From positions 62,001 to 126,000 of the forward strand of contig JACJYS010000001.1 of the NCBI GenBank assembly GCA_020635995.1: a stretch of DNA of 64,000 bases, read 5' to 3'. The DNA is from Chitinophagales bacterium. Lineage in GTDB: Bacteria > Bacteroidota > Bacteroidia > Chitinophagales > UBA8649. Within the stretch, counting starts at the first letter, position 1. Each line of letters starts with the position of its first letter. The notes beneath the pieces are model-generated. The model was given only the letters and a program-made list of their open reading frames with translations, was not told the origin of the DNA and ran no database searches. Below, piece after piece: positions 35,214 to 44,502 of the stretch. A program made the translations under genes and the position numbers.

Positions 35214-37373
35214 CTATTTTTTGTTAATGTTTTCATAATGGGCAAGTGTGTATCTTAATTCTATATATGTGGTTTCAAAAGGAATTTCATCTTTTAGCTG
35301 CGTTAAAGAAACAAATTCATTGTTTTTATAGTACGGCAGTAAAGTTTCTACTCGCTGTTTTTCTACTACATCAAAAATCGATATTTCGCCTTTTTTAATC
35401 CATTTAGTAAGATGCTGTGCTATGGTACTTTCTGCCATGCTTCTTTTTTCGGCTATTTCTTGCACGTTCAATCCTTCTTTAAACATGGTTAAAGTTATTT
35501 CGTAAGTAGCTCCTTTTTTTGCTTTAGCCACAGGCTTGTTATCTCCCGGAAGTTGACTTGCGTTTCTTACGTTTTCTGCTTGGTATAGTTTTACGTCCAC
35601 ATAATGCAAGCCGTATAATGCTTTCATTTTTAGCCAATACATTTGAAGTAAATCTCTACAAAAATTCAAATATGCCTTTGTTCTGCTTTTGTATGAGTAC
35701 TCGTTTATATGCTTATTTAGGGGAACTATAAGTTTATTAAAAGTTTCTTCGGTAAAATATTCTATGGCTTTGCCACATCTTTCTTTTAAGTGTTTTTCTC
35801 GTTCGTTATATGGTTTGTTAAATATTTTTTGAAGTTGTTGTTTAAATTTATGTTCTACGTCTTGTATGCTAAGCCAAGTGCTGTGTGCTTCTTTTTGTAG
35901 TAACATACAATCTGCTTTCCCCGGCAAATCTTTCTTCTCTATAATATCTTTCCAGTCGGCTATTTCATCTTTAAAATTAGCAAAAGTAAAGGCTTTAAAT
36001 ATTAGTTTTTGAGCATAATCTTCTTTGGCATACTCTAAGGCTTTATCTAAATTGCTGTGTGCTACACTATTTTTATGAAACACCACAATTCTGCTATCTA
36101 CTATAACATTGCTTTTCTGAATTTTTGATTTTAAAATTAAACCTTCCAAATCTGTACACCGGCTAAGTGCCACATAAGCCTGCCCTGCGGCAAATGATTT
36201 TTCTACATCTACTATTGCTTTTTCAAAAGTAAGTCCTTGGCTTTTATGTATGGTTATAGCCCACGCTAAACGAATAGGATATTGCTGAAAACTACCTAAT
36301 TTTTCCTGTTTTACTTCGTTGGTTTCTTTATTAATAGTGTAGTTAATATTTTCCCATTCTTCTTTTTTTAGTGTGTATTCTTCTTCTGTGTCTAAAAACT
36401 TTACTTTTATAATGCTTGCACCTAAATATATAACCTCTGCAAGCTTGCCATTGTAGTATATATTTTCTTCAGCATCATTGCGGATAAACATTATTTGAGC
36501 ACCTACTTTTAGCTCTATATCCAAATCGGCAGGATAGGCATTTTCATTAAAAGTTCCTTCTATTTCTGCTTTATATACAAATGATTTATCTGCTATTTTA
36601 TTCAGTTCTTTTTTATTTATGCTATCTGCTTGATAATTGTGTGTACATAGCGTAATATAGTTTTTAAGTGTGCCGCTTACCGTGCTGTCATAATGCTGGT
36701 TTAGTGTGTCTAAATCTTCATTTGTAGTGGTATTGTTTCGCACATTGTTTAATATGCTGATAAATGCTTCATCTTGCTGGCGGTAAATGTGTTTCAGTTC
36801 TATGGTAAAAGCATTTAAGTTTTGCCATGCTATGCTATCAAAAAAGAACGGACTTTGATAGTAGTTTTCCAATAAACTCCACTGCTCGGGTCTAACTACG
36901 GGTGGCAACTGGTATAAATCGCCTATAAAAAGTACTTGCACACCTCCAAAAGGCTCTTTGCTGTGCCTAATGTGCTGCAACACAAAATCTATGGCGTCTA
37001 ATAAATCAGCACGCACCATACTTATTTCGTCTATTATAAGTAGGTCTAATTCTTGAATAAGCTTACGTTTTTCTTTTCTATAACGCAAGTGTTTGCTTAA
37101 AGAATAACGATTATTGGCTACGTTTAAATCTACAAAATCGTTGTTAGGTACAAAAGAAGTTAAAGGCAAACCAAACATAGAATGTATGGTAACGCCTCCT
37201 GCATTTATGGCTGCCACACCTGTAGGAGCAACTACTATGGTATTTTTATCTGTTTGGGTTAGTATTTTTTTAAGTAGCGTAGTTTTACCTGTACCAGCCT
37301 TGCCCGTAAGGTAAAAAGACTGGGAGGTATTAAGGGCAAACTGCTCGGCAAAATATACTTCTTGGTTAGTCAT
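35214..37373 (-). CDS. PIF1/RecD-like DNA helicase with C-terminal HTH
   Basis: 719 residues. Seen: Walker A 'LTGKAGTGKTTLLKKIL', 'VVAPTGVAAINAGGVTIHS', Walker B 'LLIIDEISMVRADLLD', 'VLFIGDLYQLPPV', 'KLKHIYRQQ'-like motif IV ('IELKHIYRQQDEAF'), the UvrD-C2 type 'AWAITIHKSQGLTFEKAIVD' and 'AYVALSRC'. The C-terminal ~100 residues carry a helix-turn-helix ('FKEGLNVQEIAEKRSMAESTIAQHLTKW') of the type found at RecQ C-termini. Known: 5'-3' superfamily 1B helicase. First gene of a run that continues to exonuclease III and RecA. Confidence 0.9.
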   Translation of the reverse strand: MTNQEVYFAEQFALNTSQSFYLTGKAGTGKTTLLKKILTQTDKNTIVVAPTGVAAINAGGVTIHSMFGLPLTSFVPNNDFVDLNVANNRYSLSKHLRYRKEKRKLIQELDLLIIDEISMVRADLLDAIDFVLQHIRHSKEPFGGVQVLFIGDLYQLPPVVRPEQWSLLENYYQSPFFFDSIAWQNLNAFTIELKHIYRQQDEAFISILNNVRNNTTTNEDLDTLNQHYDSTVSGTLKNYITLCTHNYQADSINKKELNKIADKSFVYKAEIEGTFNENAYPADLDIELKVGAQIMFIRNDAEENIYYNGKLAEVIYLGASIIKVKFLDTEEEYTLKKEEWENINYTINKETNEVKQEKLGSFQQYPIRLAWAITIHKSQGLTFEKAIVDVEKSFAAGQAYVALSRCTDLEGLILKSKIQKSNVIVDSRIVVFHKNSVAHSNLDKALEYAKEDYAQKLIFKAFTFANFKDEIADWKDIIEKKDLPGKADCMLLQKEAHSTWLSIQDVEHKFKQQLQKIFNKPYNEREKHLKERCGKAIEYFTEETFNKLIVPLNKHINEYSYKSRTKAYLNFCRDLLQMYWLKMKALYGLHYVDVKLYQAENVRNASQLPGDNKPVAKAKKGATYEITLTMFKEGLNVQEIAEKRSMAESTIAQHLTKWIKKGEISIFDVVEKQRVETLLPYYKNNEFVSLTQLKDEIPFETTYIELRYTLAHYENINKK

Positions 37374-37744
37374 GTAGCCAAAGATACAAACTTGAAAAAT
37401 AAAAATAATTTATTGGGACAAATAATTTGGGTAGTGTGGAAAAGTTGGGTTAATACGTGTTTGATTCTTATAATTTTTGAAATTATAGATGCACCTATTT
37501 GCATCCAAGTAAAAAATCACAGATAGCATTCCAATAAGTTACAAAGTTAGTTCTTTATGTAAATTTGTCAATCAATAATTGTAAACCTACGAATTTTGAT
37601 TAAATTCGGTAAAATTGTCAGTTAAGCAACCTTTATTTAAAGTTTAATTGTGTCATAATTAATAAATTGATGTGAAAAAATGGCATTATTATTGCATGTT
37701 TGTAAACCAAAAGTATTATCTTTATAGTGTAATCAAAAATAACT
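37374..37744. other. Gene-less 371-bp stretch between helicase and toxin-antitoxin genes
   Basis: Very AT-rich, no reading frame of note. It contains the promoters of two divergent genes. A TATCTTTA box at about 37718, near the TAnnTTTG consensus, lies ~25 nt before the XRE-ImmA start. A short inverted repeat GATGCA...TGCATC near 37488-37505 is the only symmetrical site I see. Confidence 0.4.
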
Positions 37745-38809
37745 ATGGAAATGAAAGAAATTTTTTCAGAACGCTTTAAGTCAGCTCGTTTAATGAAAGG
37801 TTTTTCATTACAAGATTTAGCAGATGCTATGGAAAATAGCGTGTCTCGGCAAGCATTGCATCGTTACGAAAAAGGAGAAGTGATTCCCGATTCCGAAAAA
37901 ATTAACTTATTGAGTAAAGCACTTGATGTAAACCCCGACTACTTTTTTAGAAGCACTAAGGTTGAATTGGGAGAGGTGGAATACAGAAAATTGAGTAAAA
38001 TGCCGAAAAAAGAAGCAGCAATAATTAAGGAAAAAACTAAAGAGTATCTTTCACGTTATTTAGAGTTGGAGGAAATTTTAGGATTGGGTATTGAATTTAA
38101 AGATCCCCTTAAAGACTTTGGTTCTATTACTTCTTACGAGCAAGTAAATAAAGCTGCAAATAAATTAAGAGAAGATTGGAGTTTAGGTAATGGATCAATT
38201 TTTAATGTGGTTGAGCTTTTGGAAGATAAACACATTAAGGTTGTTAAATTAGATGTTGATGAAGATTTTGACGGATTACAAACTTTTGTGAACGGCACTA
38301 TTCCCGTAGTTGCATATAACGTAAAGAAAACCAATAAGCCCGATAGAATACGTTTTACTTTATTACATGAATTGGCTCACTTGCTTTTGAAGTTTGGCGA
38401 CATAACTAAAAGACAAAAAGAAACTTTGTGTCATCAATTTGCAGGAGCAATACTATTGCCCGAAAAAACCATTAAAGCAGAATTAGGCGAACACCGAAAT
38501 AAACTTTCAATAAATGAGTTAGGTAATATCAAAAAGCAATACGGCATCTCTATACAAGCAATAGTTATGAGGGCGAAAGACTGTGGTATTATTAATGAAT
38601 ATTATACTAAACAATTCTTTTTCATGATTAAGCAAATGAATTGGAAAATAGATGAACCTGTTGAATATAGCGGGGCAGAAGAATCAAACCGATTTGAACA
38701 ACTTTTATTCCGTGCGTTGGTTGAAGACCAGATTTCAATATCCAAAGCGGCTTCTTTGAAAAATCAATCTTTGGCAGATTTCAGAAAGGAAAATCAAATG
38801 GCAATTTAA
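37745..38809 (+). CDS. XRE-family HTH / ImmA-IrrE metallopeptidase fusion (probable antitoxin)
   Basis: 354 residues. Seen: an N-terminal Cro/C1-type HTH ('RFKSARLMKGFSLQDLADAM...SRQALHRYEKGEVIPDSEKI'), a linker, then a COG2856/ImmA domain with the zinc motif HELAH at about 208-212 ('TLLHELAHLLLKFGD'), followed by 'CHQFAGAILLPE'. Known: such fusions regulate phage-like genes by proteolysis and also act as antitoxin of PIN or other toxins. The PIN gene follows by 23 nt. Inferred: autoregulating antitoxin of a type II-like toxin-antitoxin pair. Confidence 0.88.
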   Translation: MEMKEIFSERFKSARLMKGFSLQDLADAMENSVSRQALHRYEKGEVIPDSEKINLLSKALDVNPDYFFRSTKVELGEVEYRKLSKMPKKEAAIIKEKTKEYLSRYLELEEILGLGIEFKDPLKDFGSITSYEQVNKAANKLREDWSLGNGSIFNVVELLEDKHIKVVKLDVDEDFDGLQTFVNGTIPVVAYNVKKTNKPDRIRFTLLHELAHLLLKFGDITKRQKETLCHQFAGAILLPEKTIKAELGEHRNKLSINELGNIKKQYGISIQAIVMRAKDCGIINEYYTKQFFFMIKQMNWKIDEPVEYSGAEESNRFEQLLFRALVEDQISISKAASLKNQSLADFRKENQMAI

Positions 38810-38832
38810 TTTCATAAACCCTATGTTAAGAA

Positions 38833-39345
38833 ATGAAAGTAAAAATTGCCGTTACTGATGCCAATATCTTTATTGATTTGTATGATTTGGGATTAATAAA
38901 ACCTTTTTTTAACCTTGACTTTGAAATACATACTACTTCTGCGGTTTTATATGAATTGTATGCTAATCAACAAGAAATACTTCAAGCCTATCAATCTGTT
39001 AATAAACTTTCTGTTCACAATTTGCAACAACAAGATTTTATTGAAATTTACAATAAGAATTACCCAAAATCTTTATCAGAAACAGACAAGTCTGTTCTGC
39101 ACATTGCTAATAAAATAAATGCTTGTGTATTAAGTAGCGATAAAGCACTTAGAAATTGTGCTAAAAATAAAGATATTGAGTATCACGGAATGATTTGGAT
39201 TTTTGATAAACTCATAGAATCATCAGCCGTAACAAAAAAGGAAGCTACCGCTAAGCTAAAGCAATTGGTGGATATAAATTTTACTTTCCGCAACAATCAA
39301 AAATTAGTAGAAGAAATTGAAAAGCGGTTGAAGGCTTGGAAATAA
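38833..39345 (+). CDS. PIN-domain protein (probable toxin)
   Basis: 170 residues. Seen: the PIN acidic set, Asp9 in 'IAVTDANIFIDL', a Glu in 'AVLYELYAN', Asp in 'SETDKSVLHIA' and Asp in 'VLSSDKALRNCA'. Longer than a VapC (~130), with an extra C-terminal helical tail of Lys/Glu. Known: PIN domains are Mg-dependent RNases, mostly toxins. It lies 23 nt after the XRE-ImmA gene, in the order antitoxin then toxin. Target RNA unknown. Confidence 0.82.
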   Translation: MKVKIAVTDANIFIDLYDLGLIKPFFNLDFEIHTTSAVLYELYANQQEILQAYQSVNKLSVHNLQQQDFIEIYNKNYPKSLSETDKSVLHIANKINACVLSSDKALRNCAKNKDIEYHGMIWIFDKLIESSAVTKKEATAKLKQLVDINFTFRNNQKLVEEIEKRLKAWK

Positions 39346-39406
39346 ATATATCCATAGAAAAAAATAAACATAATAGCATGTGTTTACACTAAGTTTTAAA
39401 GTTTAC

Positions 39407-40414
39407 CTACCCCGCCATATCCATCAACAGTGCTTCTACTATTTCGCCCATATTTTGAGCTTTAGCTAAACTTTTAATTTTTTCTTTTCGGTATATTTCA
39501 TCTCGCAGAGCATTTATGTGTTCGGGCTTGCTTAATGTGTGTTGTTTCATGCTGCTGAGTAGCTCTCTTAATTTTTGCTTATCGGCATGTATTCTGCGTA
39601 TCATAAAAGAGCGTTCTTCTTTAGTGTATTGCTCCACACTTTCTTGGCTTAAGTATTTTATGCCCATATCTACATAGGCTTGGTTTTCTTTAAAATAATG
39701 TGGCAAATAAAAAGACCGCCTGCTTTCGTAGCACTGCTGGTCAAAATCTATGGCACGTATGCGGTATTGTATTTTGTCAAAATCCGGTGTTACATCTATT
39801 ATAAAATTATAAGCACGCATATCGCCCAACAAACGCCTATAACACCGCTCATTAAATTTCACAAACTCTTTAGCCAGCCTAACTTCATTATGCCCATATT
39901 CTTGAAAATTATTCTCTATAAATTGGTCGCCAGGAATACCCACTATGTGCTCTTCTATTAAAGTATTTTTGTACACTATAAAATTTACTCTGTTAGGCGA
40001 AAGAATTTCTTCTAACTCCAAACCAAAAACACGCGATGCATCTGCTTTTTTCACATAAAAATAATCGTAGTTATCATTAATGTTGTTTATTATTTTTATA
40101 CGGAAAGGCTTAGAGTTTCCAAAGGTGCAATAGTCTATTTTGTCTATAGATAAATGGCTTATGTTTTGCACTTTACCATCAGACTTTAGTAAGGCATAAA
40201 TTAGTTTTAAACCATCGTTTATTTCCGGTGTTAATGAGGGTTCGTAAAAAACACTTTCCCACAAGGTGTCTTCGCCTTTTTGGTTATATACGGGAATAGT
40301 TTGAGTAAAACTCAATAAAAAATCATAGCTAAGTGGCAGTTTGTTTACCCGTCCAAAATCTTTTAGGTAGGCATACAAGCTTTCTTTTATGGGATATGCC
40401 GGCTTTTTAAGCAT
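39407..40414 (-). CDS. Uncharacterised protein with kinase-like (PKL) motifs
   Basis: 335 residues; I do not recognise a named family. Seen: a strand with paired lysines 'YDYFYVKKADASRVFGLELEEIL' (possible beta3 Lys and alphaC Glu), a hinge-like 'NTLIEEHIVGIPGDQFI', then 'RRLLGDMRAYNFIID' where D198 and N203 are spaced as in a kinase catalytic loop, and 'IRAIDFDQQ' (D223, D225) as a metal-binding DFG equivalent. C-terminal part is helical and charged. No signal peptide. It is the third gene after lptB and a lipoprotein (3-nt gap). Inferred: a cytoplasmic kinase-fold protein, not proven. Confidence 0.6.
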   Translation of the reverse strand: MLKKPAYPIKESLYAYLKDFGRVNKLPLSYDFLLSFTQTIPVYNQKGEDTLWESVFYEPSLTPEINDGLKLIYALLKSDGKVQNISHLSIDKIDYCTFGNSKPFRIKIINNINDNYDYFYVKKADASRVFGLELEEILSPNRVNFIVYKNTLIEEHIVGIPGDQFIENNFQEYGHNEVRLAKEFVKFNERCYRRLLGDMRAYNFIIDVTPDFDKIQYRIRAIDFDQQCYESRRSFYLPHYFKENQAYVDMGIKYLSQESVEQYTKEERSFMIRRIHADKQKLRELLSSMKQHTLSKPEHINALRDEIYRKEKIKSLAKAQNMGEIVEALLMDMAG

Positions 40415-40417
40415 ATT

Positions 40418-41056
40418 TTACCAAGTAATATCTGTTTTTAGCTTGCTAAAATCTTTCATCATTTCGGTAAGCTCAATATTTAATTGCACTTGCTTTTTGT
40501 CTTTAGAAAGTGTGTATAAATCATTGCTTACAGATTTAATAGGAAACGGAAAATTTAGGGTTAAAATATATTCTCCTATATCAAAACCTGCCATAGGGTC
40601 ATTAGCGTCCTTTTCTGCCTTATCATCGCCAAAATCTATACTTAGTTTATTTTTGCCCAAAGTAAATAAGTTTACATTTTCAGCTTTTTTCTCTTTAGAG
40701 CCTTCTTCTAAGCCTTTGTTTATGTTTTCTATACTTTCAAAATCAAATGAAAAGCCTAAAATGCCATCTTCATAATTTTCTAAAGCTTTAAAATTAGAAA
40801 TGCCATCGGTTTTCTCAAATTCATCTTTTAACTGCATAATACTTTCCGAAACTTTAGTTTCTTTAAGCAATTCAATATCTGTTTTTGTAGAATCGGGTTG
40901 TAAGTTTTTTAGCTCTCTAAGCATATCTTTCATATCCACTTGAAAAGACATATTGCCTTTCATATTTTTATCAAAATTTACGGTTTGTTGTACAGAACAG
41001 GCAGTAATAATAAATCCAGCAATTATAGCCAGCATAAAAATTCTAAAAGTCTTCAT
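40418..41056 (-). CDS. Lipoprotein of unknown function in the lptB operon
   Basis: 212 residues. Seen: lipoprotein signal 'MKTFRIFMLAIIAGFIITAC' with anchor Cys, then a charged, Lys/Glu-rich mature chain with alternating beta-like stretches ('TVNFDKNMKGNMSFQVDMKDM', 'NLFTLGKNKLSIDFG', 'YILTLNFPFPIKSVSND'). No domain recognised. Its start overlaps the end of lptB by 14 nt, and the kinase-like gene begins 3 nt after its stop, so the three are surely one transcript. Inferred: an envelope protein, perhaps linked to lipopolysaccharide export by position only. Confidence 0.78.
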   Translation of the reverse strand: MKTFRIFMLAIIAGFIITACSVQQTVNFDKNMKGNMSFQVDMKDMLRELKNLQPDSTKTDIELLKETKVSESIMQLKDEFEKTDGISNFKALENYEDGILGFSFDFESIENINKGLEEGSKEKKAENVNLFTLGKNKLSIDFGDDKAEKDANDPMAGFDIGEYILTLNFPFPIKSVSNDLYTLSKDKKQVQLNIELTEMMKDFSKLKTDITW

Positions 41057-41792
41057 CGTCTATTTTTATTTTTTTAAGTTCAAAGTTCTTGCCAAGATAT
41101 ACACGCCTTACTTGCTCGTCTGCCGCAAGCTCTTCGGCTGTTCCTGTTTTTAAAATAGTTCCTTCAAAAAGCAAGTATGCTCTATCTGTAATAGATAGCG
41201 TTTCTTGTACATTGTGGTCGGTTATTAAAACACCTATATTTTTCTTTTTAAGCTTGTTTATTATTTTTTGAATATCCTCCACAGCTATCGGGTCTATTCC
41301 CGCAAAAGGTTCATCTAACAAAATAAACTCTGGCGATGTAGCTAATCCTCTGGCTATTTCTGTTCTTCTGCGTTCGCCCCCACTAAGCACTTTTCCTGAG
41401 CTTTTACGCACGTGTTGCAAGCCAAATTCGCTAAGCAATTCTTCTAATCTATCTTTACGTTCTTGTTTGTTAAGCGGAGTAAACTCTAAAATAGCCATTA
41501 TGTTGTCTTCTACGCTTAAATCTCTAAATACGGAGGCTTCTTGTGGCAAATATCCTATTCCTCTTTTGGCTCTCTTATACATAGCAAGATTGGTTATTTC
41601 TTCATCGCCTAAAAAAACTTTGCCACCATCGGGTTGTACCAAACCTACTACCATATAAAAGGAAGTGGTTTTTCCTGCTCCATTAGGGCCCAGCAAGCCC
41701 ACTACTTCTCCTTTATTAACTTGAAAAGAAACATCATTTACTACTTTCCGTTTTTTGTAGCTTTTTTGCAATTTTTCTGCTCTAAGATTCAT
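41043..41792 (-). CDS. lptB: LPS export ABC transporter ATP-binding protein LptB
   Basis: 249 residues. Seen: 'LRAEKLQKSYKKRKVVNDVSF', Walker A 'GLLGPNGAGKTTSFYM', 'RGIGYLPQEASVFRDLSVEDNI', signature 'LSGGERRRTEIARGL', Walker B 'FILLDEPFAGIDPIAVEDIQ', 'GVLITDHNVQETL' and 'RAYLLFEGTILKTGTAEELAAD'. Known: powers extraction of LPS from the inner membrane with LptFG. The permeases are not in the window. First gene of a three-gene operon; its upstream gap is rich in hairpins. Confidence 0.95.
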   Translation of the reverse strand: MNLRAEKLQKSYKKRKVVNDVSFQVNKGEVVGLLGPNGAGKTTSFYMVVGLVQPDGGKVFLGDEEITNLAMYKRAKRGIGYLPQEASVFRDLSVEDNIMAILEFTPLNKQERKDRLEELLSEFGLQHVRKSSGKVLSGGERRRTEIARGLATSPEFILLDEPFAGIDPIAVEDIQKIINKLKKKNIGVLITDHNVQETLSITDRAYLLFEGTILKTGTAEELAADEQVRRVYLGKNFELKKIKIDDEDF

Positions 41793-42212
41793 TTAGAATA
41801 TTGTAAAGGATAAAGGTACTTATTAATTTGAAAATAAAACCACCTTTCTCTGTTATTGCACAAACAGAGAAGGGTGAGAAATATAATTGCTTAGTTTTAG
41901 TATCTTCATTTTTTAAAATGTCCACAGTTACCACACACAAAAAATAACTGTGGACATCAAAATTCAAAGAAAGACATGGGATATGTACGTTGTCTTTGAA
42001 CAATAGAGTATGTGGTTTGGCGAAAAACCGTCTCTCGTTGAGGTCAAAAATAATAAATAGACAGTCTGAACTTGCACCAAAAAAAATGAAAAATAATGTT
42101 TTAGAGGTGTTAAAAATAAATACAACATATTGATAATCAATTTGTTTTTTAATTTTAAAATAATACCGCTTAGAGCAAATAATTTGATTGTTTTATATTA
42201 TTTTTGTATTAA
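41793..42212. other. 420-bp gene-less region with three consecutive hairpins
   Basis: Divergent gap between lptB (-) and the solenoid gene (+). Three stems follow one another: CACCTTTCTCTGT (41841-41853) with 41864-41876, one mismatch in 13; ATGTCCACAGTTA (41918-41930) with its exact inverse at 41945-41957; and TTCAAAGA (41963-41970) with TCTTTGAA (41993-42000). On the minus strand they lie in the lptB leader. No open frame of note. Possible structured RNA or terminators of an unseen short transcript. Confidence 0.55.
42199..42206 (+). promoter_or_regulatory. -7 promoter element before the solenoid gene
   Basis: TATTTTTG, exact TAnnTTTG match, 6 nt before the ATG at 42213. Confidence 0.45.
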
Positions 42213-43703
42213 ATGAAAAGGACAGATAGGCTACATCAATTAATACACAGCTTAGATAAAAGCGAGAAAAGGCTTTTTAAGATGTATGTTTCTACCCAAC
42301 AAAAAGGGGAAGACAACAACTATCTTAAACTTTTTGATGCTATAAACGATTTGCTGGAATATGATGAAGATAAATTGACAAAAAAACTGGGCAAAAATTC
42401 TAATTTGGTAAAAAATCTTCCGCAAAATAAAAAATATCTCAAAGACACTATTTTAAAAAGTATGCGAGAGATTAATGAGGATAGAATAGAAGATGAAATT
42501 GCCGATTTAATGAAAGACCAACATTTTTTCAGTAAAAAAAATCTTTTTAAAGAACAATGGAATAAACTACAAAAAGCAAAATCATTAGCCACTGACTATG
42601 AGCTGTTTGAAAAGCATATAGAGATACTTGATATTGAAATGCTGTACCTTAATGAACAAGACTTAAACACGGCAATAGAAGAATATAGTGATTACAAAAA
42701 AACTAAAGAAAACTTATTGTATAAAATAAATTTAAGCAATAAACTAATAAGCTCAAAAAACCGAATTTTCCATTTTGTATCTAAATATAGAAATAAAATT
42801 TCTGACAGCAACTTAGCCATAGTTGCCAAAGAAATGGAACAATACAATAAAAATGATATTGACCATTCCGGCTCGTTTACCATAAAAATGTGGTATTACA
42901 ATACACTTTCTAACTACTACCTTTTAGCTAATAATTCTGAAAAACAGTTTGAATGCCAAAAAACATTGGTAAACCTTTTTAATGAATATCCTCAATTTAA
43001 ACAAAGCAACACTAGGCGTTATTTAATTATATTTTTTAATTATATGGGGGCAATTTTCAAGTTAGAGGATTTTGAATTGCTGAAAAAAGAGTTAGACACT
43101 ATAGCTAAAATAAAAGTAGCTAACGATAATGACAAGGGCGAATTTTATCAAAACTATACACTTTATACTACGCTTTATGCCATGAATACGGGCAAACTAA
43201 ATGAAGCCATAAGTCAAAGTAAAAAAGTAACTGCCAATTTAAAAAAATATGAAAACAAAATAAACGCATCTTCACTTTTAACGCTTTATTATAACTATGC
43301 TTTAATTTTTTTCTTCGCAGAAGATTTTGATAATACCATACTTTGGCTATATAAAATAAAAGACATAAAATCTGATGTTAGAAAAGACCTTCAGGCGTTT
43401 GCCAGCGTGCTTACACTCATTTGCCACTATGAATTAAAAAACTATCTTTTAATAGAATCTTTATATCGTTCTACTAATAGAAATCATGAGCTTTCAAGTA
43501 TAGAAAAAACTATTTGTAATACGATTAAAAAATTCTCTAACACCGCTAAATACAGCAAAAAAGATTGGGAAAAACTTAAAACCGAACTTACAAATTATGC
43601 CGATAGAATGGTAGGCAGGGTTTTACTAACATTTTGGGTAGAAAGCCACTTAAATAAAAGTAAAAGTATTCATGATTTTTATAGGGAATCTGTAGAGAAA
43701 TAG
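42213..43703 (+). CDS. Helical-repeat (TPR-like) protein of unknown function
   Basis: 496 residues, Lys/Asn/Leu-rich, almost wholly helical. Seen: the opening 'LHQLIHSLDKSEKRLFKMYVS', shared by a family of uncharacterised Bacteroidota proteins, then pairs of amphipathic helices with aromatic-rich loops ('WYYNTLSNYYLLANNSEKQFE', 'TLYTTLYAMNTGKLNEAI', 'LLTLYYNYALIFFFAEDFDNTI'). The pattern suggests an alpha-solenoid. No signal peptide or membrane helix. Alone in its transcript. Function unknown; a protein-binding scaffold is likely. Confidence 0.75.
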   Translation: MKRTDRLHQLIHSLDKSEKRLFKMYVSTQQKGEDNNYLKLFDAINDLLEYDEDKLTKKLGKNSNLVKNLPQNKKYLKDTILKSMREINEDRIEDEIADLMKDQHFFSKKNLFKEQWNKLQKAKSLATDYELFEKHIEILDIEMLYLNEQDLNTAIEEYSDYKKTKENLLYKINLSNKLISSKNRIFHFVSKYRNKISDSNLAIVAKEMEQYNKNDIDHSGSFTIKMWYYNTLSNYYLLANNSEKQFECQKTLVNLFNEYPQFKQSNTRRYLIIFFNYMGAIFKLEDFELLKKELDTIAKIKVANDNDKGEFYQNYTLYTTLYAMNTGKLNEAISQSKKVTANLKKYENKINASSLLTLYYNYALIFFFAEDFDNTILWLYKIKDIKSDVRKDLQAFASVLTLICHYELKNYLLIESLYRSTNRNHELSSIEKTICNTIKKFSNTAKYSKKDWEKLKTELTNYADRMVGRVLLTFWVESHLNKSKSIHDFYRESVEK

Positions 43704-43815
43704 TTTTTATTCACTCTTCCTAATATCTTTAATATGCATTTGCAGTATTGTGTTGCCGTTCCATTCTTTATGCTAAAAGTGATTTTGACCACTATTTTTC
43801 ACTATTACACCTTTA

Positions 43816-44445
43816 TTAAAACGAGCCTATTCTAAAAAAAATACCTCCGCCTATGCCGTTTAAATCTTTGCCTTGAAACTTTATAAAATATTTATCGTCT
43901 GTTTCAAACTGTTTAATAGCAAAAATATTGTAGTTTAGCTCAAGTCCTATTCTAAAATATTTACTAACATTAAATACTCCTTTTACGGCAGGAGAAATAT
44001 ACGCTCCATTTATTTTATTGGTAACGGTATCGGTGTTTAAACGCACTCCTGCCCAGCCAACTGTTAAATCAGGGCTTAGAGAAATTATTTTTTGATCAGG
44101 GAAAAATATATACCCAAACTGAAGCCCTAAAGTTTGATATTTTACTTTTGTTTCGTCAAAAATTATTTCAGAATCAGTATTTTTTAGCGACATAAAAGTT
44201 TCTTTTGACGCCAACTGGTTGTATGCTGCTCCTATATAATATTTATGTTGTACCAACCAATTGACAGAAATTTTAACATCCATGCCGGCTTTATCATAAC
44301 TTTGCATAATATTGCTGCCCAACTCTACAAAAGCATTGCTTTGAATTTTTTTGGCATAAAATAATTTAGTTGTATCTTGCTGGGCATTAGCAACTAAGGT
44401 TGAAATTGAAAAAGCTAATATTGTTATTTTTAAAAAAGAATTCAT
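43816..44445 (-). CDS. Outer-membrane beta-barrel protein
   Basis: 209 residues. Seen: signal peptide (MNSFLKITILAFSISTLVANAQ), then alternating strands with aromatic girdles ('NAFVELGSNIMQSY', 'SVNWLVQHKYYIGAAYNQLA', 'YQTLGLQFGYIFF', 'LTVGWAGVRLN', 'YFRIGLELNYNIFAI') and a C-terminal 'GGGIFFRIGSF' ending in Phe, as in outer-membrane barrels. Size fits an 8-10-strand barrel. Function unknown. Divergent from the exonuclease gene. Confidence 0.8.
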   Translation of the reverse strand: MNSFLKITILAFSISTLVANAQQDTTKLFYAKKIQSNAFVELGSNIMQSYDKAGMDVKISVNWLVQHKYYIGAAYNQLASKETFMSLKNTDSEIIFDETKVKYQTLGLQFGYIFFPDQKIISLSPDLTVGWAGVRLNTDTVTNKINGAYISPAVKGVFNVSKYFRIGLELNYNIFAIKQFETDDKYFIKFQGKDLNGIGGGIFFRIGSF

Positions 44446-44502
44446 AATTTACGAAGTAAAAATACTAAGTTAAATTGAAATAAATATCGTAATTGATAAT
44501 TT

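Noticed and set aside
41918..41957. Possible DnaA boxes or origin in the hairpin TGTCCACAGTTA
   Set aside because: The sequence is not TTATCCACA, only one hairpin is present, and no dnaA or dnaN is near.
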